From NCBI GenBank assembly GCA_004353515.1, contig SMNZ01000001.1, positions 744,001-808,000 of the forward strand: a stretch of DNA of 64,000 bases. Direction: 5' to 3'. The notes under the pieces were generated by a model. That model was not told the DNA's origin and made no database searches. It saw only the letters and a program-made list of their open reading frames with translations. A program made the position numbers and the translations under genes. Shown here piece after piece: positions 30,112-39,173 of this stretch (position 1 is its first letter; every line of letters starts with the position of its first letter). The DNA is from Alteromonadaceae bacterium M269. Lineage in GTDB: Bacteria > Pseudomonadota > Gammaproteobacteria > Enterobacterales > Alteromonadaceae.

Positions 30112-30819
30112 TTACGCCTCAGTTATGGTTGCCTCAAAAGACACAGCGGTGTCACTCACCAGGTTAAATTGAACGTGCTCTGAAAAGTTTTTATTTAAGA
30201 TGGTGTATTGGCCTAACTCACCCTGGTTGATTTTCATATAGCCGCACTTCACCGAACCAGGAACAAAGGGCAATGCGCTAGAGGGTCGTTGCAAGTCATA
30301 AATATCAATAACCAGGTCCACCGGTGCCGGAGCATCGAGATGCACAAACACTTTCACCAGCTTGTTAGGTTGTCTAATGTGGTACTGTCGACCGTCTTCA
30401 TAAGTCAGTGTCTGCGCCGGCGTTTTAACCCGAAGCAATCCGTTGTCCCAATCTTGCTGAGTCTTATCTTTATAAGGGCGACGGATGAGTGATGAGAGGT
30501 TAAGAAACTCATCGACTTGCGCCTGAGTAAACACTTTGGCTATTTTAAACGCTTCAATGCCTCTTAAAATCCCCTGCCCTTCTCGGCTATCTGGGTCAAC
30601 ATCAAAATAGGTGTTTTTCTCGGCGGAAGAGATAACCACATCAGCCATGGAATACAATGGGTTTTGACGGTCTGCTTGTATCTCTCTGAGAGTTTTCCAA
30701 ATGTTTGTTTCTACCAACCAGACCAAGGCGGCTGCACTACTAACACGATAAGTCTGCTCTGGGACCTTGTAATCTTGGGCGTCTTGGAGTTTTTCAAAAT
30801 CAAACGGGAAGTTTTTCAC
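30112..30819 (-). CDS. Hypothetical tail-associated protein
   Basis: A 235-residue protein of unrecognised family. The N-terminal half is helical (SSAAALVWLVETNIWKTL), the C-terminal half beta-rich (KLVKVFVHLDAPAPVDLVID). It starts 10 bp after the preceding small gene and ends 2 bp before the repeat-rich protein, so the two are likely coexpressed and may act together on the virion. Confidence 0.6.
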   Translation of the reverse strand: MKNFPFDFEKLQDAQDYKVPEQTYRVSSAAALVWLVETNIWKTLREIQADRQNPLYSMADVVISSAEKNTYFDVDPDSREGQGILRGIEAFKIAKVFTQAQVDEFLNLSSLIRRPYKDKTQQDWDNGLLRVKTPAQTLTYEDGRQYHIRQPNKLVKVFVHLDAPAPVDLVIDIYDLQRPSSALPFVPGSVKCGYMKINQGELGQYTILNKNFSEHVQFNLVSDTAVSFEATITEA

Positions 30820-30828
30820 GGTAAACCT

Positions 30829-31074
30829 TTATAAGTTGATCACCTTTTCATGCTCGATGCCGCCTATCTCTCGATAATAGGTGAGCGTCTGACAACCCTG
30901 CGCTTTGATATGTCGCACAAGGCTTTTCATTTGGTGCGGGGTTAGCGGTTTTACGCTGATATAGCCCATGGCAATACAGCGCGTTTTAGAGGGGTAACAC
31001 AGCGTTAGCGTGCCGCTGAAACTGTCACCTTGTGGATTTAGTCGGTACTGCTCAACAACCGGTCTATGTAACAT
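30829..31074 (-). CDS. Hypothetical small phage protein
   Basis: An 81-residue protein (MLHRPVVEQYRLNPQGD...), with two Cys and basic character. It lies 16 bp after gpD and 10 bp before the next gene. No family recognised. Operon position supports a minor tail or appendage role. Confidence 0.5.
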   Translation of the reverse strand: MLHRPVVEQYRLNPQGDSFSGTLTLCYPSKTRCIAMGYISVKPLTPHQMKSLVRHIKAQGCQTLTYYREIGGIEHEKVINL

Positions 31075-31090
31075 AAAGACCTCGTTTGCA

Positions 31091-32098
31091 TTAGTTAGCC
31101 GGTACAGTGGCCGTAATCGCGCATCGATAGCGGTTCGATGTACCGCTTACAGACACCTTATCGATAGACCATTGGCCTCGATATTCAACCGGAAAAGTTT
31201 CGCCCAGGATAACCAGGCCTTCAGCCACTAGATTCGGATCGCCCGGTAAATCCATGCGCATCACATCACCCTCGCGGCGAATACGTTTAAGCGCATCATC
31301 ACAGGCCTGTTGCGCCAGCGCGTCACTTTGAAAGAGTTTTCTCAAGCGTTTATAAGGCGCGCTGCCGGCAGTGACTTCCATCTCTTGCGCGGTACTTTCA
31401 TCAAGCCACCGGGCTTTCACACCGTTTAATTTCTTGCGGCTTGATTGGGTGATTTGACAGTTGATAAAACTGGCGTGTTCTTGCGGGTTGTTATCACGCG
31501 GTAAATCCACCGGATAAGGCGGTATGGATTGCCCGGAGATAGTTTTTATCTGACCGCGTGCCGCCAGTACGTACAATTGACCAACAGGCTTGGCAATCGC
31601 ATCTCGCTCTTTTGCCAGGCGTGTTAAAAAGGCACTGTCGGTTTCGACGCGCTGCTCGACATTCTCCAGGAAAAACATATCGAGCTGCGGGTCTATTCTT
31701 GGGCTAAACCCATGGGCCTCGACAACCTGCCTGAAAACATCACCCAAAGTCATGTTATTAAACGAACGGCTACGCTTTTCTTTAAAACCGGTTTCATCAT
31801 CCACTTGCCAGGGCGCAGCGGTGGCCACAATCGTCACTGAAGGTTCAAACAAGGTCGGCGTGATAGTGGTGATAATGTACTCGCCCTTATCGACCAGTGA
31901 CTCGTCATAGCCTTCAAACCAGCGGATAGTGGCACCTTCTTGCGGTAAACCTGATTGATTGGCGGTATTGACGACAATGCGCACCATATCGGATTTGGTG
32001 CCGGAGATATCCGTCCGGCTCCAACTCAAAATACGCGGGTTAATGACTGACGCCCCAGGGCCTTCAATTCTCACCCTTGGCTGAATACCTAATCCCAT
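31091..32098 (-). CDS. Phage late control protein/tail hub gpD
   Basis: A 335-residue P2 gpD-type protein, the baseplate hub that links tail tube and spike. Typical segments are ISGTKSDMVRIVVN, GYDESLVDKGEYIIT and HASFINCQITQSSRKKLNGV. It overlaps gpX by 10 bp and follows gpU, the usual P2 order U-X-D. The family is well known in contractile-tail phages. Confidence 0.9.
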   Translation of the reverse strand: MGLGIQPRVRIEGPGASVINPRILSWSRTDISGTKSDMVRIVVNTANQSGLPQEGATIRWFEGYDESLVDKGEYIITTITPTLFEPSVTIVATAAPWQVDDETGFKEKRSRSFNNMTLGDVFRQVVEAHGFSPRIDPQLDMFFLENVEQRVETDSAFLTRLAKERDAIAKPVGQLYVLAARGQIKTISGQSIPPYPVDLPRDNNPQEHASFINCQITQSSRKKLNGVKARWLDESTAQEMEVTAGSAPYKRLRKLFQSDALAQQACDDALKRIRREGDVMRMDLPGDPNLVAEGLVILGETFPVEYRGQWSIDKVSVSGTSNRYRCAITATVPAN

Positions 32099-32298
32099 CG
32101 TTGCACCACCGTCGTCACCGCCGGCGTCGGCAGTTCAGGAATAACGAGCTCAAGCCCAATGGGTAACACCGGGCCAAAGCTTGCAAGGGCTGGATTAGTA
32201 CGGTGCAGAGCTTCCTCTGCGACATCATCACTACGCTTGTAGGCTCTAAGTAACACCTGGGTCACACTTTCACCTTGCAGGGTTATGAGTTTAGTCAT
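32089..32298 (-). CDS. Tail protein gpX
   Basis: A 69-residue LysM-like P2 gpX homologue. It has GESVTQVLLRAYKRSDDVAEE and ends VIPELPTPAVTTVVQRWD, standard for the family. It overlaps gpU by 8 bp and gpD by 10 bp. It is thought to help tail tube initiation or completion. Confidence 0.88.
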   Translation of the reverse strand: MTKLITLQGESVTQVLLRAYKRSDDVAEEALHRTNPALASFGPVLPIGLELVIPELPTPAVTTVVQRWD

Positions 32299-32671
32299 TG
32301 TGATAAGACTCCAGCTCTAAGGTCCATTGCATCGAGAGCGCCGTACCGTCTGAAATTAAATCATCCTGGTTGTCGGTGATTTGGTCTAACGTCCAACGCC
32401 CTAAGTTATTGCCATAACTGTCGGTCAATAACAGCGGTTTTTCCTCAGCCTGAAGAGCTCGCAATTCATCGAGTTTCGCCATCCCTTCTTTGTAAAACCA
32501 TTCGCCACTGAGTCGAAGCCTGTCACCGGGACGACCAAAGTTAAAACGCAGAGGCCGCCCGGAATAAATAGGGACACTCTGCCAGCCACCCGATGTAATA
32601 CGGCTTAGCTTGGCATAGGGCGTTTTTTCTGCAATTGAGAACACAAAGCCGCCCAGGTTAAGCATATCCAT
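32291..32671 (-). CDS. Tail protein gpU
   Basis: A 126-residue P2 gpU homologue (LGGFVFSIAEKTPYAKLSRI, then GNNLGRWTLDQI). Found between the tape measure and gpX, as in P2. It shares one base with the tape measure stop. Probable role in tail assembly. Confidence 0.88.
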   Translation of the reverse strand: MDMLNLGGFVFSIAEKTPYAKLSRITSGGWQSVPIYSGRPLRFNFGRPGDRLRLSGEWFYKEGMAKLDELRALQAEEKPLLLTDSYGNNLGRWTLDQITDNQDDLISDGTALSMQWTLELESYHND

Positions 32672-35295
32672 CAGTCATTCGCTCCATCGGTTAAGCTGGT
32701 GTGAGATGCATCAATCGCCGTAAACGTTGTGGGAACGATATCCGTTTTCATTTTTTCAATGGCTTCATTGAACATAGATTGAATAGCCTGTTTGTTGTCC
32801 GTGTCTTTTAAATGAAATACTGGTGAAATGTGAACAACATTACTTGATTTAGGTGTTACCGCTTGAGTGACTTTTTCAATGGCTTTAGGCGGTGCTTGTT
32901 CGGTTTTATCCTCACCGAACCACTTGGCAATCGATTCCGCTAAATTAGCGCCGAGCTCACTGCCGGCAATCCCTCCTATCCCGGCACCAATCACCGTACC
33001 GATACCGGGTAGTATGGCAGTACCGATAGCAGCCCCTAAGGCAGCACCACCCACACCGCCGGCTAATTCACCGCTGGCGCTGGCAATCTCTTGGGTATCA
33101 CCACTTGAGACAGCTTGAGCAAGTCCTATACCGCCAGTCACAAGCGGGACAACAGGGCCACCAAAGCGACCCACAGCCGATAATGACCGAGCACCTAACG
33201 CCCCGGATTGCGGCACCAATGAGCCTAAACCTTGAAGGGCTCCCCCGAAACGCCCTCGACCGGCGCGCCGTCCTCGTCGTCCTTTACCGGCCTTTCGGTT
33301 AACCTCATCGAATTCCCCACCAAAGGCACCGCTAAAGCCACGCCCACGGCGTGACATTCTATCAAGCTGTGCATTCACACGCGCTAAAGAGCGGCTCGCT
33401 AGCTTGGCATGACGGTCGGTTTTTGCCGTTGTCAGAGATAATTTTTCACGGCTAAGCTTGACCCTATCAGCCCCGTTACCCAGGGCTAACCGTGCCAGGT
33501 TAAATGCGATTATTCCCGCTTTTGCCGCAAGCAACGCACCACCAATACCTAACAACCCGGACGCAAGTATCGGACTTTGTTCCGCAAAATTACTGATACC
33601 ATCCACGACAGTAATCAGCGGCGGGATAACCGCATCGATAACCGGTAACATCCTGTCACCCACCACAATCATCATGCGTTCAAATTTGGCACTTAACCGG
33701 GATATGCGGTGGCCAGTGGTATCAGCACGGTTGGCATACTCATCGTTCACGCTGTTGACACGTTTCGTCTTATCAGCCACCTTATCAAAAGCAGCAATTA
33801 ATCCGTTCTTGTCATCCAGCGTTTGGACCAGCTTAGAAACGGCACCTTTCACCTCTTCACCGAAGATTTGGCTGATAATGGCGCCCTGGTCCTTGGCGTC
33901 TTCTTCGCCGATAGAGCGAAGCACGTCTACCAAAGTGCCTTGTGCATTTTCCTGCATCGAAGCCGCCAGCTCTTCAGCATCAAACCCTAAACGACTAAAG
34001 CTTTCCTTCTGAGCGCCCGTTGCTGCAAAGCCTGTGGTTAATCGTCCCGTGATATTTTTAAGGGCTGTACCTGCCCGCTCTTCAGAGGCACCGCCAGCAA
34101 GTAAACTCGCTGATAATGCAGCCACTTCAGGAGCACTGAAACCGGCACCCAGCGCAGTAGAGCCTTCACGCACCACCACCGCTGCCAAGTCTTTAGCCTT
34201 AGCAGCCATACTGTTTGACAGGTGATTAGTCGCATCGGCTAAATCAAGCGCCTGCTCTTGAGATAACCCCATACCTGCACGCCAGGTTGCCATGGTCTCA
34301 CCCGCTTCTTGCGCGGATGTATCCCATGCCACTGACATTTTGGTGGCCGCCTCAGCAAATTCTAAGAGCTGATCCTTCTCGATACCCGATTGACCCGCCG
34401 CCGTGACAATTTGTGCCACACTTTGCTGCGCATTCTCCCCGCCTAATTCGCCGGCAAGCTTCATCATGTCCTTTTTAAAGACTTCCGCTTCAGCGCCTTT
34501 TAACCCGGTCACTTTACGCACATCGGCGAAGTCTGATTCGGCACTAATAGATTTTCTGGCTGCTGCCACAAAAGGGATCGCTTTAACACCGAGACTAAGA
34601 CCTTGGCCTATTAAATCACTGCGCTGTGCACGCCTCGACTCCATCCGACTTTGGATATCACCGACTTTCTTTAAGGAAGCCGCTTGTTTATCCAGTGCCC
34701 GTGTCGCTTCTTCAGTATGGCGTTTAAGGAGTTTTTCTTCAGCACCTAAAGTCTTAAGATTAAATCCCGCATCTTTAAGCTCCTTGCGTAACCCACCAAG
34801 CTTTTGCGATTGTTTGGTAAAGCTATTCGTGAGCTTTTCGGCTTCCTTTTTTGCACCTTGCAGTGAGAGTTTTTCAGCCTTGAGGGCAGCTTCTAACGTT
34901 TCCTTTTGTGCGGTGAGCCCTTTAACCTGGTTCTTAGCAAACAGCACTTCTTTAGAGTGCTTACCGTAAGTCTCGCTTAAGGTTTTAACCCGTGCTTTCG
35001 CCTGACCAAGCTTCTCCTTGTGCTTATCCACATTGAGCGACAATGCATCATAAGAAGACGATAAACGCTTAACTTCTTTCTTGCTCGCAGCAAGCGACAG
35101 GCGCGCACTATCAACCTCTTTAGATAAGGTATTCACTTGGTTGATGGTACGCTGTTGCTTACCGAGTTTTTGTAGCTCTTTGTCCGTGTCGGCAACGGCG
35201 GATTTAAGCTTTAACGTCATCTTCTCAGCAGAGCCGAGAGGCCTGGAATACCCATCTTTGGCCGCAAGCAATAACGTATGTTTGGATTGACTCAT
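32671..35295 (-). CDS. Tail tape measure protein
   Basis: An 874-residue tape measure (P2 gpT type). The N-terminal third is coiled-coil (residues about 20-210). The central TP901-type core contains GLKGAEAEVFKKDMMKLAGE and SAQEAGETMATWRAGMGL. The C terminus has Gly/Ala-rich hydrophobic stretches (AALGAAIGTAILPGIGTVIG). It sets tail length and may form the DNA channel. It starts 4 bp after the frameshifted gpE' stop. Confidence 0.92.
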   Translation of the reverse strand: MSQSKHTLLLAAKDGYSRPLGSAEKMTLKLKSAVADTDKELQKLGKQQRTINQVNTLSKEVDSARLSLAASKKEVKRLSSSYDALSLNVDKHKEKLGQAKARVKTLSETYGKHSKEVLFAKNQVKGLTAQKETLEAALKAEKLSLQGAKKEAEKLTNSFTKQSQKLGGLRKELKDAGFNLKTLGAEEKLLKRHTEEATRALDKQAASLKKVGDIQSRMESRRAQRSDLIGQGLSLGVKAIPFVAAARKSISAESDFADVRKVTGLKGAEAEVFKKDMMKLAGELGGENAQQSVAQIVTAAGQSGIEKDQLLEFAEAATKMSVAWDTSAQEAGETMATWRAGMGLSQEQALDLADATNHLSNSMAAKAKDLAAVVVREGSTALGAGFSAPEVAALSASLLAGGASEERAGTALKNITGRLTTGFAATGAQKESFSRLGFDAEELAASMQENAQGTLVDVLRSIGEEDAKDQGAIISQIFGEEVKGAVSKLVQTLDDKNGLIAAFDKVADKTKRVNSVNDEYANRADTTGHRISRLSAKFERMMIVVGDRMLPVIDAVIPPLITVVDGISNFAEQSPILASGLLGIGGALLAAKAGIIAFNLARLALGNGADRVKLSREKLSLTTAKTDRHAKLASRSLARVNAQLDRMSRRGRGFSGAFGGEFDEVNRKAGKGRRGRRAGRGRFGGALQGLGSLVPQSGALGARSLSAVGRFGGPVVPLVTGGIGLAQAVSSGDTQEIASASGELAGGVGGAALGAAIGTAILPGIGTVIGAGIGGIAGSELGANLAESIAKWFGEDKTEQAPPKAIEKVTQAVTPKSSNVVHISPVFHLKDTDNKQAIQSMFNEAIEKMKTDIVPTTFTAIDASHTSLTDGAND

Positions 35296-35298
35296 AAC

Positions 35299-35969
35299 TT
35301 ACTTGTCTTTGTTGATACCCAGCTTGGCTGCGGCAATGTGATAGCGGCGCATGGCTTCATCCTGTCGCCAGCTCAGTACTTGCTCAGGTGGCACCGGATA
35401 CACCAAGGGAATGACGTCGGTTAAAGCCTCGACGTCTTTTAACGAAAGAAGTCCGCCGATTCGGACAAAAAATCATTGAGCCTGTCTAGCAAAAAGTTCC
35501 AATCCGGCATACTGAGCTTTTCCACTTCACTGTGGCTTAACGTAGTGCAGGCACTGGCAAGGAACACACTCTTTTCAGAGTCTTCCTTAAAGTTTTTCAT
35601 TTTGTCGCTGACATCAACCGTCGGACACTCCAGCGTGTAGTTTTTAATGTCCTTACCGTCATCACCTTTAATCGGCACCAATAACGTAGGCTCATCTTTA
35701 TCCATTTTGGGAATAAAGTGATTGCTGGGTTTATCGACAAAATCACGAACCAACTGCCTAACACTGTTGTAATCTGGCGTCTTTAGTGTCACCAAAACAT
35801 CAATGGCGACGCCCGTACTTTGTGAAATAAGGTCACGCTCACGTTCGTCATCATCGTTATGATTTTTGCGTAATGCTTCATAAGACATGACATCAATCGG
35901 TGACACATCAAGTGTTGATAAGGGTTGCTGACCGGTTAACGGCCACTTCAAAGAATGGGTTTTCATCAT
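35299..35969 (-). CDS. Frameshifted tail assembly chaperone gpE+E'
   Basis: A -1 slip on T-TTT-TTG (leftward strand, 35466-35472) after codon 168 adds 55 residues, giving about 223. The extension contains DVIPLVYPVPPEQVLSWRQ then DEAMRRYH, which fits the P2 GpE family pattern (D-x-V-hydrophobic-W/Y-P-P-x-E-L-x-x-WR). The extended frame has no ATG of its own and ends 4 bp before the tape measure start. This is the same strategy, site type and position as in P2. Confidence 0.8.
35439..35969 (-). CDS. Tail assembly chaperone gpE (zero frame)
   Basis: A 176-residue protein with a tail-assembly chaperone layout between tail tube and tape measure, the position of P2 gpE. The N-terminal 110 residues contain the pattern VLVTLKTPDYNSVRQLVRDF. 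A slippery heptamer lies 8 codons before its stop. The zero-frame product should be the major form. Confidence 0.8.
   Translation of the reverse strand: MMKTHSLKWPLTGQQPLSTLDVSPIDVMSYEALRKNHNDDDERERDLISQSTGVAIDVLVTLKTPDYNSVRQLVRDFVDKPSNHFIPKMDKDEPTLLVPIKGDDGKDIKNYTLECPTVDVSDKMKNFKEDSEKSVFLASACTTLSHSEVEKLSMPDWNFLLDRLNDFLSESADFFR
35466..35472 (-). other. Programmed -1 frameshift site
   Basis: Leftward-strand heptamer T-TTT-TTG in the zero frame of gpE, the same heptamer used by P2 gpE/E'. The downstream -1 frame stays open for 55 codons and encodes a family-like domain. Confidence 0.8.
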
Positions 35970-35993
35970 GGATAATACTCAATAATAGAAAGA

Positions 35994-36014
35994 AAAGGCC
36001 CCCAGGACGGAGGC
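35994..36014 (-). terminator. Terminator between tail tube and gpE
   Basis: Leftward stem GCCTCC / GGGGGC with a 6-nt loop followed by TTTTC, 14 bp after the tail tube stop. A leaky terminator here would let sheath and tube be made in excess over gpE and tape measure. Confidence 0.6.
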
Positions 36015-36027
36015 TGTAAAAAATGAA

Positions 36028-36528
36028 TCAAGAGACGTTTCGGGTATGCGGTGCCATAATGTCGCCATCACCTAAATCATAGTAATCAGCATCCACATTA
36101 ATATCGTAAATATTCCCGCCATTTTCGGTCTTCTTGTACGCCCTAACATGCATCTCAAGCATCGCATACTTTTCTTCGCCCATTTTGCTTTGGCTTTCCT
36201 CGACCGAGACAATTTCACCGGTTTTTTCATAGCGTATGGCAAAAATTTCGCCGTCTTCATCTTGCAAAGACTCTATCACCGTGATGTTGGCACTTTGTCC
36301 GCCGACAATACCGAAGTTTGAGAGGAAATCCTTAGTAGGTCCTAATATCTTCAGGCTTGATGACATTTCTTCTATGCCTACAAAGATTTTTTTCTTGCCG
36401 AAGTGACCACCTTCAGAGTCCTTCATGATCTTAACCACTTTAGGTGGCGTGTATTCGGCCACCTCTTTACCTACCTCATACGTATTCAGAATGAGGCGGC
36501 GCTTCATCAATATACGATTACCGGCCAT
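36028..36528 (-). CDS. Tail tube protein (gpFII type)
   Basis: A 166-residue major tail tube protein. It begins AGNRILMKRRLILNTYEVG and contains VEMHVRAYKK-like and DINVDADYYDLGDGD segments, standard for P2 FII proteins. It follows the sheath with a one-base overlap. It polymerises as the inner tube of the contractile tail. Confidence 0.9.
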   Translation of the reverse strand: MAGNRILMKRRLILNTYEVGKEVAEYTPPKVVKIMKDSEGGHFGKKKIFVGIEEMSSSLKILGPTKDFLSNFGIVGGQSANITVIESLQDEDGEIFAIRYEKTGEIVSVEESQSKMGEEKYAMLEMHVRAYKKTENGGNIYDINVDADYYDLGDGDIMAPHTRNVS

Positions 36529-37694
36529 TATCTGATCTCCTCAATAAATGCCTGTCTAATGCCTTGGTCTTCAATGATGTGATAGACCATATGCTCATTC
36601 GGCGGGTATCCCGCATGACGAATCGCGATATGCCACTCACCGTTGCTGTAGTTGGGCTCATTATTCAGTGCCGGGTGTAAATACACCTCTGCGCCTATCA
36701 GCACATCATTCGCACTTTGAGACTGAAGCCAGACATTTAAAGCGCGGATTTCCTGCTCCATCAATGAGCGCGTTAAGTTCTGACCCATCAAACGTTGCGC
36801 GGTATTCGCCAAGCGTCTGATGATTTGATACTCAAGGCCCACATAATTGATAAAGCGACCGGTCACAGTGCGGTTACCAATCAAGGAAAAACCACCTAAA
36901 GACGTCGACGCGTAGTAGCTAACACCGTAGCGGTTGAGCTCGCTGCCTTGTGTCGATTTATCCAGGATGTTGTAATCGATGGTGCGCGTCACGCCCTGGA
37001 TAAGCGCACCGCCTTGTGAAGCCGGTGACTCCCAAGGGCTGACCCGTGCAAAGCTGGTCAATGCCATCGCCGCCGCCGAAAACGGCACGTTTCCTTTGAC
37101 CGCTTGGCTGTAAACCAGGACTTGTGGCTCTACCAGGTAATAGTTTTCATAGCCCGTGTCTGGTCCACCTAATAGCTCTGAATAATCCTTAGCATCCTCA
37201 TCGTTGGTACCCGGTCCATCACCGACCGGAATCGCATATATGCGCGCACCTAAGGCAACCAACGCATCTGCCACAGGTTTAGTATTAAAACCCGGCGCAC
37301 AGATATGGGTCGGGGCTTCCCTGCATTGGGCTAATGCAGCAATACCGGTTAATCGTCCTGTGCCAGGCTGAGCACCACCGATAATGCTATTTACCGTATC
37401 CGCCGGCGTAGCACCTTCGTCTACAATCACCACATAAATCGGCACAGAGACAACCCGAAAGATTTCAAACACAGTACGCCATAGGGTGCCAGATTCATTG
37501 CCGGTGGTATCGAGTTTGGCCGCATCCCCCATATTGAACATCAGTATGGGTGTATTGCGTGGTAATGATGGGTCCGCATCCGGGGCAGTCCCAACTAGGC
37601 CGAACACGGTACGCCCTAACGGGCCGCGCGGAGGCGGTGCAACGGTGCGCTCAATAGACACACCATTATGTGTAAATTGGTCAATTCTAGGCAT
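36528..37694 (-). CDS. Tail sheath protein (gpFI type)
   Basis: A 388-residue sheath protein. Hallmarks are HNGVSIERTVAPPPRGPLGR near the start, PSLPRNTPILMFN, and a C-terminal RRLANTAQRLMGQNLTRSLM and LHPALNNEPNYSNGEWH. It is the contractile sheath subunit. It overlaps a small gene of unknown function by 8 bp upstream. Confidence 0.92.
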   Translation of the reverse strand: MPRIDQFTHNGVSIERTVAPPPRGPLGRTVFGLVGTAPDADPSLPRNTPILMFNMGDAAKLDTTGNESGTLWRTVFEIFRVVSVPIYVVIVDEGATPADTVNSIIGGAQPGTGRLTGIAALAQCREAPTHICAPGFNTKPVADALVALGARIYAIPVGDGPGTNDEDAKDYSELLGGPDTGYENYYLVEPQVLVYSQAVKGNVPFSAAAMALTSFARVSPWESPASQGGALIQGVTRTIDYNILDKSTQGSELNRYGVSYYASTSLGGFSLIGNRTVTGRFINYVGLEYQIIRRLANTAQRLMGQNLTRSLMEQEIRALNVWLQSQSANDVLIGAEVYLHPALNNEPNYSNGEWHIAIRHAGYPPNEHMVYHIIEDQGIRQAFIEEIR

Positions 37695-37926
37695 CAGAGT
37701 TTTCCTTCAGTTCGCCAGAAAGAACTATCTTGTTTGATAGCAATAAAAAACACGCTTCACAGGGCAAGAGATGAACGGTTGCGCCCTTCTCTATCCAGTG
37801 CTGTGTTTTCGGGCATTCGTACCCAAAGAGCACGGTATAAGGTTGCGTTCCAGGTGATGCGTCTGTTGCTTTCGCTTCAGTTGCTTTTTCACCGGTAGTC
37901 GGTTGTTTTGCTTTGGTCATGTTCAA
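37687..37926 (-). CDS. Hypothetical protein before the sheath gene
   Basis: A 79-residue protein with a low-complexity Lys/Ala/Thr N terminus and a folded C-terminal part bearing three Cys (YECPKTQHW, LLPCEACFLL). The alternative ATG at 37920 drops two residues. It overlaps the sheath start. Unknown function, but its place directly ahead of the sheath gene implies a tail role. The Cys spacing hints at metal binding. Confidence 0.55.
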   Translation of the reverse strand: MNMTKAKQPTTGEKATEAKATDASPGTQPYTVLFGYECPKTQHWIEKGATVHLLPCEACFLLLSNKIVLSGELKENSDA

Positions 37927-37931
37927 GGCCT

Positions 37932-37961
37932 TAAAACAAGAAACCCGCTAAAAAGCGGGTT
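37932..37961 (-). terminator. Terminator between fibre and sheath gene sets
   Basis: Leftward stem AACCCGC / GCGGGTT, 6-nt loop, followed by TTTCTTGTTTT. It separates the baseplate-fibre genes from the sheath transcript. Confidence 0.75.
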
Positions 37962-37987
37962 GGTAAACACAAAGGGTTAAGATTGAA

Positions 37988-38299
37988 TTAGGTCAGGTAT
38001 TTGGCTCTGACGTCTGAGGGGTCGACTTTGTCACGCGCCTTTTTACGCTCTGTTAATAGCGTCTGGTATTGCTCTGGGGTCAAGCTGGTTTCTTCGTTCA
38101 TTTCGACTTGTTCTCGATGGCGAAGTATTTGCCAGTCGGTATCCTCTAAGAATTGAAGGCAACGACGCGTGGCATCTGCCGAGCTTTCTTCAATGACATA
38201 ATCATCTTTATTCAGTCCGTTTTCTTTAAAGAAAATCTCTAATTCACGGGGTGATAGCGTAGCCATCACCTCACCTGTTTTTTTACTAAGGATTTTCAT
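37988..38299 (-). CDS. Tail fibre assembly-like protein
   Basis: About 103 residues from the ATG at 38299, which has GGGGAAG just upstream; the longer frame from 38341 starts inside the fibre gene. The C-terminal pattern DTDWQILRHREQ, then TSLTPEQYQTLLTERKKARD matches the small proteins that follow tail fibre genes and assist their folding or attachment. It overlaps the fibre gene end by 14 bp. Confidence 0.65.
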   Translation of the reverse strand: MKILSKKTGEVMATLSPRELEIFFKENGLNKDDYVIEESSADATRRCLQFLEDTDWQILRHREQVEMNEETSLTPEQYQTLLTERKKARDKVDPSDVRAKYLT

Positions 38300-39173
38300 C
38301 GACTTCCCCTGGTGTAAAGACTGGTGTGCCACCGGTTTCACCAGCAGCCACTAACATAGCTTTTTCTGATAACGGGGCATACATATATGGTGTACCGATA
38401 TAAATCTCACACGGTACATCGTGTGGTAATCCGAAGTTCAATACATTGTCGGTGATGGTAGTTACTTCTGATACTGAGATAGTGCCATCGTACAAGTACC
38501 AACCATCTTGTCCGGTACCAGTTAACTCTTTTGTGATCAAATTGGGTAAGGCATTACTGCCATTTCGAATATGCAAACCGGCGTCGTTTCCAATAGCGAG
38601 CGAACCACTGACTATTTTTATCCAAAACCGTAAACCGATAATACGAAACACCCCAAACGAAGTGCTAGGCAACCGAAACAACTTAGCGGCATTTGCAGGG
38701 GTTGAAGTGATCTTCAGTATGTGACCATCGCTAATACCTCCCCAACCACCGGCAAGACCACCACGTCGAATTCTGGCCCCTTTATTAAAACGGCCATACC
38801 AATAGGGGTTAGTCTCTGTCGCTAATTCAGGGGAAGGGGCAGCATTCCCGGGAGGAAGGTCGCGGTATATTCCCTCGAACCCCCTTGTATAAGGGTGCAC
38901 TGCTTCAATGCTGCAACCCACGGAGGCAAATCCTGTGGGGTGCCCTTCAGGCTCAACGCTACGCATTAATGAATTTGAAAACAGGTTGTGATTCATCGGA
39001 ATAACGTTTTTAACGTTCGCACGAAATTCGTCTAAGTCATCAGTGGCCTCATTGACCTTGCTATCAATCTGCGCCATTTTACCGGCCACCTCTTGCGCTA
39101 AGACATGTGAGGCAGCGGTCTGTTCTTGCGAAGCAACTTTTATTTGCTCTAGCTCTTGCACGACACTGGTCAT
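38286..39173 (-). CDS. Tail fibre, distal part
   Basis: A 295-residue protein. The first 65 residues form a heptad-like helix. The rest is a beta-rich binding domain (GRFNKGARIRRGGLAGGWGG, FGVFRIIGLRFWIKIVSGSL). It overlaps the proximal fibre gene by 4 bp. It probably contacts the receptor. Unlike many P2 fibres it is short and has no collar motif. Confidence 0.65.
   Translation of the reverse strand: MTSVVQELEQIKVASQEQTAASHVLAQEVAGKMAQIDSKVNEATDDLDEFRANVKNVIPMNHNLFSNSLMRSVEPEGHPTGFASVGCSIEAVHPYTRGFEGIYRDLPPGNAAPSPELATETNPYWYGRFNKGARIRRGGLAGGWGGISDGHILKITSTPANAAKLFRLPSTSFGVFRIIGLRFWIKIVSGSLAIGNDAGLHIRNGSNALPNLITKELTGTGQDGWYLYDGTISVSEVTTITDNVLNFGLPHDVPCEIYIGTPYMYAPLSEKAMLVAAGETGGTPVFTPGEVDENP

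Noticed and set aside
34403-34969. 188-codon rightward frame inside the tape measure gene
   Set aside because: Shadow of a helical, alanine-rich leftward gene; no ribosome site and no family features.
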